Shown: in pieces, positions 1 to 14,200 of the stretch
Position numbering within the stretch: the first letter of the stretch is position 1
Layout: each line of letters begins with the position of its first letter
DNA from: Pseudorasbora parva
Taxonomy: Eukaryota; Chordata; Actinopteri; Cypriniformes; Gobionidae
Length of the DNA: 64,000 nucleotides
Assembly: GCF_024679245.1 (NCBI RefSeq)
Contig: NC_090196.1
Span: forward strand, 10,380,361-10,444,360
Reading direction: 5' to 3'
Made by a program: the position numbers and the translations under genes
The notes under the pieces: generated by a model
What the model was told of the DNA's origin: nothing
The model's input: the letters and a program-made list of their open reading frames with translations, nothing else
Databases searched by the model: none

Positions 1-2513
1 GCACTGTCCAATTTTCAAAAATTCATAAAAATCTTTCCTTTATAGCTTTACCCATTCTGTCATTTGGTATTTTTTCAAAGTGACCCTGACTATTACTGTA
101 TTTATTTACAAGTCATTCTACTGTATATTTTGGGAGAAAATGGCAGTCAAACTGCAAATAATGTCTATTCAAACACTTACATTGTTTCCAATTTTCAAAA
201 ATTAATAAAAATCTTTCCTTTAAATGTTTGCTCATTCTGTCATTTGATATTTGTTTAGAGTGACCCTTAATATTACTGTATTTATTTACAAGTCATTTTA
301 CTGTATATTTTTAGAGAAAAGTACAGTCGAATATGCCCCAAATATCAACGTGCATTCAAATACTTACACTGTCCCATTTTTTCAAAAATTCATAAACAAT
401 TTTACTTCATAGGTTTTCTCATTCTGTCATTTGAAATTTGTTCAGAGAGACCCTGAATATTACTGTATTTATTTACAAATATTTTTACTGTATAGTTTTG
501 GAGGAAAGTGCAGTCAAACTCTCCCCAAAATTCATTCAAGCACTTACAGTCCAATTTTCAAAAATATCATAAAAATCTTTCCTTTATAGGTTTGCTCATT
601 CTGTCATTTGATATTTGTTTAGAGTGACCCTGACTTTTACTGTATTTATTTACAAGTCATTTTACTGTATAGTTTTAGCGAAAAGTACAGTCGAATATGC
701 CCCAAATATCAACGTGCATTCAAAAACTTACACTGTCCCATTTTTTCAAAAATTCATAAACAATTTTACTTCATAGGTTTTCTCATTCTGTCATTTTAAA
801 TTTGTTCAGAGTGACCCTGAATATTACTGTATTTATTTACAAGTCATTTACTGTATAGTTTTAGAGAAAAGTACAGTCGAATATAACCCAAATATCAACG
901 TGCATTCAAATACTTACACTGTCCCATTTTTTCCAAAATTCATAAACAATTTTACTTCATAGGTTTTCTCATTCTGTCATTTGAAATTTGTTAAGAGTGA
1001 CCCTGAATATTACTGTATTTATTTACAAGTATTTTTACTGTATAGTTTTGGAGAAAAGTACAGTCAAACTTGCCCAAAAATCAAATTGAATTCAAACACT
1101 ACAATTTTCAACAATAAAACCATAACAATATTTTTTTTTATAGGTTTGCTCATTCTGTCATTTGATATTTGTTCAGAGTGACACTGACTATTACTGTATT
1201 TATTTACAATTCATTTTACTGTATAGTTTTGGAGAAAAGTACAGTCATACTCTCCCCAAAATTCATTCAAGCACTTACAGTCCAATTTTCAAAAATATCA
1301 TAAAAATCTTTCCTTTATAGGTTTGCTCATTCTGTCATTTGATATTTGTTCAGAGTCACCCTGACTATTATTGTATTTATGTGCAAGTCATTTTACTGTA
1401 TAGTTATATAGAAAAGTACAGTCCAATTTGCCCCAAAATTCATTTAAGCAATTGCACTGTCCAATTTTCAAAAATTCATAAAAATCTTTCCTTTATAGCT
1501 TTACCCATTCTGTCATTTGGTATTTTTTCAAAGTGACCCTGACTATTACTGTATTTATTTACAAGTCATTCTACTGTATATTTTGGGAGAAAATGGCAGT
1601 CAAACTGCAAATAATGTCTATTCAAACACTTACATTGTTTCCAATTTTCAAAAATTAATAAAAATCTTTCCTTTAAATGTTTGCTCATTCTGTCATTTGA
1701 TATTTGTTTAGAGTGACCCTTAATATTACTGTATTTATTTACAAGTCATTTTACTGTATATTTTTAGAGAAAAGTACAGTCGAATATGCCCCAAATATCA
1801 ACGTGCATTCAAATACTTACACTGTCCCATTTTTTCAAAAATTCATAAACAATTTTACTTCATAGGTTTTCTCATTCTGTCATTTGAAATTTGTTCAGAG
1901 AGACCCTGAATATTACTATATTTATTTACAAATATTTTTACTGTATAGTTTTGGAGGAAAGTGCAGTCAAACTCTCCCCAAAATTCATTCAAGCACTTAC
2001 AGTCCAATTGTCAAAAATATCATAAAAATCTTTCCTTTATAGGTTTGCTCATTCTGTCATTTGATATTTGTTTAGAGTGACCCTGACTTTTACTGTATTT
2101 ATTTACAAGTCATTTTACTGTATAGTTTTAGCGAAAAGTACAGTCGAATATGCCCCAAATATCAACGTGCATTCAAAAACTTACACTGTCCCATTTTTTC
2201 AAAAATTCATAAACAATTTTACTTCATAGGTTTTCTCATTCTGTCATTTTAAATTTGTTCAGAGTGACCCTGAATATTACTGTATTTATTTACAAGTCAT
2301 TTACTGTATAGTTTTAGAGAAAAGTACAGTCGAATATAACCCAAATATCAACATGCATTCAAATACTTACACTGTCCCATTTTTTCCAAAATTCATAAAC
2401 AATTTTACTTCATAGGTTTTCTCATTCTGTCATTTGAAATTTGTTCAGAGTGACCCTGAATATTACTGTATTTATTTACAAGTATTTTTACTGTATAGTT
2501 TTGGAGAAAAGTG
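1..2513 (+). repeat. Satellite A higher-order repeat, about 1.45-kb period
   Basis: The monomer series at about 1-1060 recurs nearly unchanged at about 1454-2513 (offset about 1453 bp, eight monomers). A further start of the same series appears near 2770. The copies share monomer-specific variants, which shows duplication of multi-monomer blocks rather than independent monomers. Boundaries are approximate. Confidence 0.75.
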
Positions 2514-5299
2514 CAGTCAAACTCTCCCCAAAATTCATTCAAGCACTTACAGTCCAATTCTCAAAAATATCATAAAAATATTTCCTTTATAGGTTTGCTC
2601 ATTCTGTCATTTGATATTTGTTCAGAGTCACCCTGACTATTATTGTATTTATGTGCAAGTCATTTTACTGTATAGTTTTAGAGAAAAGTACAGTCCAATT
2701 TGCCCCAAAATTCATTTAAGCAACTGCACTGTCCAATTTTCAAAAATTCATAAAAATCTTTCCTTTATAGCTTTACCCATTCTGTCATTTGGTATTTTTT
2801 CAAAGTGACCCTGACTATTACTGTATTTATTTACAAGTCATTCTACTGTATATTTTGGGAGAAAATGGCAGTCAAACTGCAAATAACGTCTATTCAAACA
2901 CTTACATTGTTTCCAATTTTCAAAAATTAATAAAAATCTTTCCTTTAAATGTTTGCTCATTCTGTCATTTGATATTTGTTTAGAGTGACCCCAAATATTA
3001 CTGTATTTATGTACAAGTCATTTTACTGTATAGTTTTAGAGAAAAGTACAGTCGAATAAGCCCCAAAAATCAACGTGCATTCAAATACTTACACTGTCCC
3101 ATTTTTTCAAAAATTCATAAACAATTTTACTTCATAGGTTTTCTCATTCTGTTATGTGACATTTGTTCAGAGTGACCCTGACTATTACTGTATTTATTTA
3201 CAAGTAATTTTACTGTATAATTTTGGAGAAAAGTGCAGTCAAACTCTCCCAAAATTCATTCAAGCACTTACAGTCCAATTTTCAAAAATATCATAAAAAT
3301 CTTTCCTTTATAGGTTTGCTCGTTCGGTCCTTTGATATTTGTTCAGAGTGACCCTGACTATTACTGTATTTATGTGCAAGACATTTTACTGTATAGTTTT
3401 AGAGAAAAGTACAGTCAAACTCTCCCCAAAATTCATTAAAGCACTTACAGTCCAATTTTGAAAAATATCATAAAAATCTTTCCTTTATAGATTTGCTCAT
3501 TCTGTCCTTTGATATTTGTTCAGAGTGACCCTGACTATTACTTTATTTATGTACAAGTCATTTTACTGTATAGTTTTAGAGAAAAGTACAGTCCAATTTG
3601 CCCCAAAATTCATTCAAGCACTTGCACTGTCCAATTTTCAACAATTCATAAAACTCTTTCCTTTATAGGTTTGCTCATTCTGTCATTTGATATTTGTTTA
3701 GAGTGACACTGACTATTACTGTATTTATTTACAAGTAATTTTACTGTATAGTTTTGGAGAAAAGTGCAGTCAAACTCTCCCCAAAATTCATTCAAGCACT
3801 TACAGTCCAATTTTCAAAAATATCATAAAAATCTTTCCTTTATAGGTTTGCTCATTCTGTCATTTGATATTTGTTCAGAGTCACCCTGACTATTATTGTA
3901 TTTATGTGCAAGTCATTTTACTATATGGATGTAGAGAAAAGTACAGTCCAATTTGTCCCAAAATTAATTTAAGCAATTGCACTGTCCAATATTCAAAAAT
4001 TCATAAAAATCTTTCCTTTATAAGTTTACCCATCCTGTCATTTGGTATTTTTTCAAAGTGAGCCTGACTATTACTGTATTTATTTACAAGCCAATCTACT
4101 GTATATTTTGGTAGAAATGGGCAGTCAAACTGCAAATAATCTGTCTATTCAAACACTTACATTGTGTCCAATTTTCAAAAATTAATAAAAATCTTTCCTT
4201 TATATGTTTGCTCATTCTGTCATTTTATATTTGTTTAGAGTGACCCCAAATATTACTGTATTTATGTACAAGTCATTTTACTGTATAGTTTTAGAGAAAA
4301 GTACAGTCGAATATGCCCCAAATATCAACGTGCATTCAAATACTTACACTGTCCCCTTTTTTCAAAAATTCATAAACAATTTTACTTCATAGGTTTTCTC
4401 ATTCTGTCATTTGAAATTTGTTCAGAGAGACTCTGAATATTACTGTATTTATTTACAATTCATTTTACTGTATAGTTTTGGAGGAAAGTACAGTCAAATT
4501 TGCCCCAAAAATCATTCAAGCACTTACACTGTCCAATTTTCAGAAATTCATAAAAATCTTTCCTTTATAGGTTTGCCCATTCTGTCATTTGATATTTGTT
4601 CAAAGTGACCCTGACAATTACTTTATTTATTTGCAAGTCATTTTACTGTATATTTTTGGAGAAAAGTGCAGTCAAACTGCAAATAATCTGTCTATTCAAA
4701 CACTTACACTGTCCAATTTCAAAAAATTCATAAAAATCTTTCCTTTATTTCCTTTATAGGTTTGCTCATTCTGTCATTTGATATTTGTTTAGAGTGACCA
4801 TGACTATTACTGTATTCATGTAAAAGTCATTTTACTGTATAGTTTTAGAGAAAAGTACAGTCAAATTTGCCCCAAAAGTAATTCAAGCAAGTGCACTCTC
4901 CAATTTTCAACAATCCATAAAAATATTTTCTTTATAGTTTTGCTCATTCTGTCATTTGATATTTGTTTAGAGTGACCCTGACTATTACTGTATTTATTAA
5001 CAAGTCATTTTACTGTACAGTTTTGATGAAAAGTACAGTCAATATCGCCCCAATATTAATTGAAGCACTTACACTGTCCAATTTTCAAAAATTCATAAAA
5101 CTCTTTCCTTTATAGGTTTGCTCATTCTTTCATTTGATATTTGTTTAGAGTGACCCTTAATATTACTGTATTTATTTACAAGTCATTTTACTGTATATTC
5201 TTAGAGAAAAGTACAGTCGAATATGCCCCAAATATCAACGTGCATTCAAATACTTACACTGTCCCCTTTTTTCAAAAATTCATAAACAATTTTACTTCA

Positions 5300-8200
5300 T
5301 AGGTTTTCTCATTCTGTCATTTGAAATTTGTTCAGAGAGACTCTGACTATTACTGTATTTATTTACAATTCATTTTACTGTATAGTTTTGGAGAAAAGTA
5401 CAGTCAAATTCGCCCCAAAAATTATTCAAGCACTTACACTGTCCAATTTTCAGAAATTCATAAAAATCTTTCCTTTATAGGTTTGCCCATTCTGTCATTT
5501 GATATTTGTTCAAAGTGACCCTGACAATAACTGTATTTATTTGCAAGTCATTTTACTGTATATTTTTGGAGAAAAGTGCAGTCAAACTGCAAATAATCTG
5601 TCTATTCAAACACTTACACTGTCCAATTTCAAAAAATTCATAAAAATCTTTCCTTTATTTCCTTTATAGGTTTGCTCATTCTGTCATTTGATATTTGTTT
5701 AGAGTGACCATGATTATTACTGTATTCATGTAAAAGTCATTTTACTGTATAGTTTTAGAGAAAAGTACAGTCAAATTTGCCCCAAAAGTAATTCAAGCAA
5801 GTGCACTCTCCAATTTTCAACAATCCATAAAAATATTTTCTTTATAGTTTTGCTCATTCTGTCATTTGATATTTGTTTAGAGTGACCCTGACTATTACTG
5901 TATTTATTAACAAGTCATTTTACTGTACAGTTTTGGAGAAAAGTACAGTCAATATCGCCCCAATATTAATTGAAGCACTTACACTGTCCAATTTTGAAAA
6001 ATTCATAAAACTCTTTCCTTTATAGGTTTGCTCATTCTTTCATTTGATATTTGTTTAGAGTGACCCTTAATATTACTGTATTTATTTACAAGTCATTTTA
6101 CTATATATTTTTAGAGAAAAGTACAGTCGAATATGCCCCAAATATCAACGTGCATTCAAATACTTACACTGTCCCATTTTTTCAAAAATTCAAAACAATT
6201 TTACTTCATTTGTTTTCTCATTCTGTCATTTGAAATTTGTTCAGAGAGACCCTGAATATTACTGTATTTATTTACAAGTGTTTTTACTGTATAGTTTTGG
6301 TGGAAAGTGCAGTCAAACTCTCCCCAAAATTCATTCAAGCACTTACAGTCCAATTTTCAAAAATATCATAAAGATCTTTCCTTTATAGGTTTGCTCATTC
6401 TGTCCTTTGATATTTGTTCAGAGTGACCCTGACTATTACTGTATTTATGTACAAGTCATTTTACTGTATAGTTTTAGAGAAAAGTACAGTCCAATTAGCC
6501 CCAAAATTCATTTAAGCAATTGCACTGTCCAATTTTCAAAAATTCATAAAAATCTTTCCTTTATAGCTTTACCCATTCTGTCATTTGCTATTTTTTCAAA
6601 GTGACCCTGACTATTACTGTATTTATGTGCAAGTCATTTTACTGTATAGTTTTAGAGAAAAGTACAGTCAAACTCTCCCCAAAATTCATTCAAGCACTTA
6701 AAGTCCAATTTTCAAAAATATCATAAAAATCTTTCCTTTATAGGTTTGCTCATTCTGTCCTTTGATATTTGTTCAGAGTGACCCTGACTATTACTGAATT
6801 TATTTACAAGTCATTTTACAGTATAGTTTTAGAGAAAAGTACAGTCCAATTTGCCCCAAAATTCATTCAAGCACTTGCACTGTCCAATTTTCAACAATTC
6901 ATAAAACTCTTTCCTTTATAAGTTTGCTCATTCTGTCATTTGATATTTGTTTAGAGTAACACTGACTATTACTGTATTTATTCACAAGTAATTTTACTGT
7001 ATAATTTTGGAAAAAAGTACAGTCAAATTCGCCCAAAAATTCATTCAAGCACTTACAGTCCAATTTTCAAAAATATCATACAAATCTTTCCTTTATAGGT
7101 TTGTTCATTCTGTCATTTGATATTTGTTTAGAGTGACACTGACTATTACTGTATTTATTTACAAGTCATCTTACTGTATAGTTTTGGAGAAAAGTACAGT
7201 CAAAATCGCCCCAAAATTCATTCAAGCACTTGCACTGTCCAATTTTCAACAATTCATAAAACTCTTTCCTTTATAGGTTTGCTCATTCTGTCATTTGATA
7301 TTTGTTTAGAGTGACCCTGACTATTACTGTATTTATTAACAAGTCATTTTACTGTATAGTTTTAGAGAAAAGTACAGTCCAATTTGCCCCAAAATTCATT
7401 CAAGCAATTGCACTGTCCAATTTTCAACAATTCATAAAACTCTTTCCTTTATAGGTTTGCTCATTCTGTCATTTGATATTTGTTTAGAGTGACCCTCACT
7501 ATTACTGTATTTATTTACAAGTTATCTTACTGTATAGTTTTGGAGAAAAGTACAGTCAAATTCGCCCAAAAATTATTCAAGCTCTTACACTGTCCAATTT
7601 TCTAAAATTCGTAAAAATCTTTCCTTTATAGGTTTGCTCATTCTGTCATTTGATTTTTGTTCAGAGTGACCCTAACTATTACTGTATTTATTTACAAGTC
7701 GTTTTACTGTATATTTTGGGAGAAAAGTGCAGTCAAACTGCAAATCTGTCCATTCAAACACTTACACTGTGTACAATTTTCAGAAATTCATAAAAATCTT
7801 TCCTTTATAGGTTTGCCCATTCTGTCATTTGATATTTGTTCAAAGTGACCCTGACTATTACTGTATTTATTTGCAAGTCATTTTACTGTATATTTTTGGA
7901 GAAAAGTGCAGTCAAACTGCAAATAATCTGTCTATTCAAACACTTACATTATGTCCAATTTTCAAAAAATCATAAAAAACTTTCCTTTATAGGTTTGCTC
8001 ATTCTGTCATTTGATTTTTGTTCAGAGTGACCCTGACTATTACTGTATTTTTTTACAAGTCATTTTACTGTATATTTTTGGAGAAAAGGGCAGTCAAACT
8101 GCAAATTATCTGTCTTTTCAAACACACTGTGTCCAATTTACAAAATTTCATGAAAATCTTTCCTTTATAGGTTTTCTCATTGTGTCATTTGATATTTGTT

Positions 8201-11200
8201 CAGAGTGACCCTGACTATTACTGTATTTATGTACAAGTCATTTTACTGTATAGTTTTAGAGAAATGTACAGTCCAATTTGCCACAAAATTCATTCAAACA
8301 CTTACAGTCAAATTTTCAAAAAATCATAAAAATCTTTCCTTTATAGGTTTGCTCATTCTTTCATTTGATATTTGTTTAGAGTGACCCGGACTATTACTGT
8401 ATTTATTTACAAGTCATTTTACTGTATAGTTTTGGAGAAAGGTGCAGTCAAACTCTCCCCAAAATTCATTCAAGCACTTACAGTCCAATTTTCAAAAATA
8501 TCATAAAAATCTTTCCTTTATAGGTTTGCTCAGTCTTTCCTTTGATATTTGTTCAGAGTGACCCTGACTATTACTGTGTTTATGTACAAGTCATTTTACT
8601 GTATAGTTTTAGAGAAAAGTACAGTCCAATTTGCCCAAAAATTCATTCAAGCACTTGCACTGTCCAATTTTCAACAATTCATAAAACTCTTTCCTTTATA
8701 GGTTTGCTCATTCTGTCATTTGATATTTGTTTAGAGTGACCCTGACTATTACTGTATTTATTAACAAGTCATTTTACTGTATAGTTTTAGAGAAAAGTAC
8801 AGTCCAATTTGCCCCAAAATTCATTCAAGCACTTGCACTGTCCAATTTTCAACAATTCATAAAACTCTTTCCTTTATAGGTTTGCTCATTCTGTCATTTG
8901 ATATTTCTTTAGAGTGACCCCGGCTATTACTGTATTTATTAACAAGTCATCTTACTGTATAGTTTTGGAGAAAAGTACAGTCAAATTCGCCCAAAAATTA
9001 TTCAAGCTCTTACACTGTCCAATTTTCTAAAATTCATAAAAAATCTTTCCTTTATAGGTTTGCTCATTCTGTCATTTGATTTTTGTTCAGAGTGACCCTA
9101 ACTATTACTGTATTTATTTACAAGTCGTTTTACTGTATATTTTGGGAGAAAAGTGCAGTCAAACTGCAAATCTGTCCATTCAAACACTTACACTGTGTAC
9201 AATTTTCAGAAATTCATAAAAATCTTTCCTTTATAGGTTTGCTCATTCTGTCATTTGATATTTGTTCAGAGATACACTGACTACTACTGTATTTATTTAC
9301 AAGTAATTTTACTGTATTATTTTGGAGAAAACTACAGTCAAATTTGCCCCAAAATTAATTCAAGCACTTGCACTCTCCAATTTTCAACAATCCATAAAAC
9401 TCTTTCCTTTAAAGGTTTGCTCATTCTGTCATTTGAAATTTGTTCAGAGTGACCCTGACTATTACTGTATTTATTTACAAGTCATTTTACTGTATAGTTT
9501 TAGAGAAAAGTACAGTCACATTATCCCCCAAATTCATTCAAGCACTTGCACTGTCCAATTTTCAACAATTCATAAAACTCTTTCCTTTATAGGTATGCTC
9601 ATTCTGTCATTTGATATTTGTTCAGAGTGACCCTGACTATTACTGTATTTATGTACAAGTCATTTTACTGTATAGTTTTAGAGAAAAGTACAGTCCAATT
9701 TGCCACAAAATTCATTCAAACACTTACAGTCCAATTTTCAAAAAATCATAAAAATCTTTGCTTTATAGGTTTGCTCATTCTGTCATTTAATATTTGTTTA
9801 GAGGGACTCCAACTATTACTGTATTTATTTACAAGTAATTTTACTGTATAGTTTTAGAGAAAAGTACAGTCGAATATGCCCCAAATATCAACGTGCATTC
9901 AAATACTTACACTGTCCCATTTTTTCAAAAATTCATAAACAATTTTACTTCATAGGTTTTCTCATTCTGTCATTTGAAATTTGTTCAGAGTGACCCTGAA
10001 TATTACTGTATTTATTTACAAGTCATTTTGCTGTATAGTTTTGGAGAAAGGTACAGTCAAATTGTCCCCAAAATTCATTCAAACAGTCCAATTTTCAAAA
10101 AATCATACAAATCTCTCCTTTATAGGTTTTCTGTCCTTTGATATTTGTTCAGAGATACACTGACTATTACTGTATTTATTTACAAGTCATTTTACTGTAT
10201 AGTTTTGGAGAAAAGTACAGTCAAATTTGCCCCAAAATTCATTCAAGCACTTACACTGTCCAATTTTCAACAATTCATAAAACTCTTTTCTTTATAGGTT
10301 TGCTCATTCTGTCATTTGATTTTTGTTCAGAATATTACTGTATTTTTTTACAAGTCATTTTACAGTATATTTTAGGAGAAAAGTGCAGTCAAACTGCCAA
10401 ATAATCTGTCTATTCAAACACTTACACTGTCCAATTTTCAAAAATTCATAAATTTTTTTCCTTTATAGGTTTACCGATTCTGTCATTTGATATTTTTTCA
10501 AAGTGACCCTGACTATTACTGTATTTATTTACAAGTCATTCTACTGTATATTTTGGGAGAAAAGGGCAGTCAAACTGCAAATAATCTGTTTATTCAAACA
10601 CTTACATTGTGTCTAATTTTCAAAAATTAATAAAAATCTTTCCTTTATATGTTTGCTCATTCTGTCATTTGATATTTGTTTAGAGTGACCCCAAATATTA
10701 CTGTATTTATGTACAAGTCATTTTTCTGTATAGTTTTAGAGAAAAGTATAGTCAAACTCTCCCCAATATTCATTCAAGCACTTACAGTCCACTTAAAATT
10801 TACAAGTAATTATACTGTAAAGTTTTGGAAAAAAGTACAGTCAAATTTGCCCCAAAAGTAATTCAAGCACGTGCACTCTCCAATTTTCAACAATCCATAA
10901 AAATCTTTCCTTTATAGGTTTGCTCATTCTGCATTTGATATTTGTTTAGAGTGACCCTGACTATTACTGTATTTATTAACAAGTCATTTTACTGTATAAT
11001 TTTGGAGAAAAGTACAGTCAATATCGCCCAATATTAATTCAAGCACTAACACTGTCAAATTTTCAAAAATTCATAAAAATCTTTCCTTTATAGGTTTTCC
11101 CATTCTGCCATTTGATATTTGCTCAAGGTGACCCTGACTATTACTGTATTATATATTTTTGGAGAAAAAGGCAGTCAAACTGCAAATTATCTGTCTATTC

Positions 11201-14200
11201 AAACACTTACACTGTGTCCAATTTACACAATTTCATAAAAATATTTCCTTTAGAGGTCTGCTCATTCTGTCATTTTATATTTGTTTAGAGTGACCCCAAA
11301 TATTACTGTATTTATGTACAAGTCATTTTACTATATAGTTTTAGAGAAAAGTACAGTCGAATATGCCCCAAATATCAACGTGCATTCAAATACTTACACT
11401 GTCCCCTTTTTTCAAAAATTCATAAACAATTTTACTTCATAGGGTTTCTCATTCTGTCATTTGAAATTTGTTCAGAGAGACTCTGACTATTACTGTATTT
11501 ATTTACAATTCATTTTACTGTATAGTTTTGGAGAAATGTACAGTCAAATTCGCCCCAAAAATCATTCAAGCACTTACACTGTCCAATTTTCAGAAATTCA
11601 TAAAAATCTTTCCTTTATAGGTTTGCCCATTCTGTCATTTGATATTTGTTCAAAGTGACCCTGGCAATTACTGTATTTATTTGCAAGTCATTTTACTGTA
11701 TATTTTTGGAGAAAAGTGCAGTCAAACTGCAAATAATCTGTCTATTCAAACACTTACACTGTCCAATTTCAAAAAATTCATAAAAATCTTTCCTTTATTT
11801 CCTTTATAGGTTTGCTCATTCTGTCATTTGATATTTGTTTAGAGTGACCATGACTATTACTGTATTAATGTAAAAGTCATTTTACTGTATAGTTTTAGAG
11901 AAAAGTACAGTCCAATTTGCCCCAAAATTCATTCAAGCACTTGCACTGTCCAATTTTCAACAATTCATAAAACTCTTTCCTTTATAGGTTTGCTCATTCT
12001 GTCATTTGATATTTGTTTAGAGTGACCCTGACTATTACTGTATTTATTAACAAGTCATTTTACTGTATAGTTTTAGAGAAAAGTACAGTCCAATTTGCCC
12101 CAAAATTCATTCAAGCACTTGCACTGTCCAATTTTCAACAATTCATAAAACTTTTTCCTTTATAGGTTTGCTCATTCTGTCATTTGATATTTCTTTAGAG
12201 TTACCCCGACTATTACTGTATTTATTTACAAGTCATCTTACTGTATAGTTTTGGAGAAAAGTACAGTCAAATTCGCCCAAAAATTATTCAAGCTCTTACA
12301 CTGTCCAATTTTCTAAAATTCATAAAAATCTTTCCTTTATAGGTTTGCTCATTCTGTCATTGGATTTTTGTTCAGAGTGACCCTAACTATTACTGTATTT
12401 ATTTACAAGTCGTTTTACTGTATATTTTGGGAGAAAAGTGCAGTCAAACTGCAAATCTGTCCATTCAAACACTTACACTGTGTACAATTTTCAGAAATTC
12501 ATAAAAATCTTTCCTTTATAGGTTTGCTCATTCTGTCATTTGATATTTGTTTAAAGTGACCCTGACTATTACGGTATTTATTTACAAGTCATTTTACTGT
12601 ATAGTTTTGGAGAAAAGTGCAGTCACATTATCCCCCAAATTCATTCAAGCACTTGCACTGTCCAATTTTCAACAATTCATAAACTCTTTCCTTTATAGGT
12701 ATGCTCATTCTTTCATTTGATATTTGTTTAGAGTGTCCCGGATTATTGCTGTATTTATTTACAAGTCATTTTACTGTATAGTTTTGGAGAAAAGTACAGT
12801 CAAATTCGCCCCAAAATTCATTCAAGCACTTACACTGTCCAATTTTCAAAAATTCATAAAAATCTTTACTTTATAGGTTTGCCCATTCTGTCATTTGATA
12901 TTTGTTCAAAGTGACCCTGACTATTACTGTATTTATTTGATCAGTCATTTATTATACATTATACAGTCATTTTACTGTATATTTTTGGAGAAAAGTGCAT
13001 TCAAACTGCAAATAATCTGTCTATTCAAACACTTACATTGTGTCCAATTTTCAAAAAATCTTTCCTTTATAGGTTCGCCCATTCTGTCATTTGATTTTTG
13101 TTCAGAGTGACCCTGACTATTACTGTATTTTTTACAAGTCATTTTACTATATTTTTGGAGAAAAGGGCAGTCAAACTGCAAATTATCTGTCTATTCAAAC
13201 ACACTGTGTCCAATTTACAAAATTTCATGAAAATCTTTCCTTTATAGGTTTTCTCATTCTGTCATTTGATATTTGTTCAGAGTGACCCTGACTATTACTG
13301 TATTTATGTACAAGTCATTTTACTGTATAGTTTTAGAGAAAAGTACAGTCCAATTTGCCACAAAATTCATTCAAACACTTACAGTCCAATTTTCAAAAAA
13401 TCATAAAAATCTTTTCTTTATAGGTTTGCTCATTCTGTAATTTAATATTTGTTTAGAGGGACTCCAACTATTACTGTATTTATTTACAAGTAATTTTACT
13501 GTATAGTTTTAGAGAAAAGTACAGTCGAATATGCCCCAAATATCAATGTGCATTCAAATACTTACACTGTCCCATTTTTTCAAAAATTCATAAACAATTT
13601 TACTTCATAGGTTTTCTCATTCTGTCATTTGAAATTTGTTCAGAGTGACCCTGAATATTACTGTATTTATTTACAAGTCATTTTGCAGTATAGTTTTGGA
13701 GAAAGGTCCAGTCAAATTGTCCCCAAAATTCATTCAAACAGTCCAATTTTCAAAAATTCATAAAAATCTTTCCTTTATAGGTTTGCTCATTCTGTCCTTT
13801 GATATTTGTTCAGAGATACACTGACTATTACTGTATTTATTTACAAGTCATTTTACTGTATAGTTTTGGAGAAAAGTACAGTCAAATTTGCCCCAAAATT
13901 CATTCAAGCACTTACACTGTCCAATTTTCAACAATTCATAAAACTCTTTTCTTTATAGGTTTGCTCATTCTGTCATTTGATTTTTGTTCAGAGTGACCCT
14001 GAATATTACTGTATTTTTTTACAAGTCATTTTACAGTATATTTTAGGAGAAAAGTGCAGTCAAACTGCCAAATTATCTGTCTATTCAAACACTTACACTG
14101 TCCAATTTTCAAAAATTCATAAAAATCTTTCCTTTATAGGTTTACCCATTCTGTCATTTGATATTTTTTCAAAGTGACCCTGACTATTACTGTATTTATT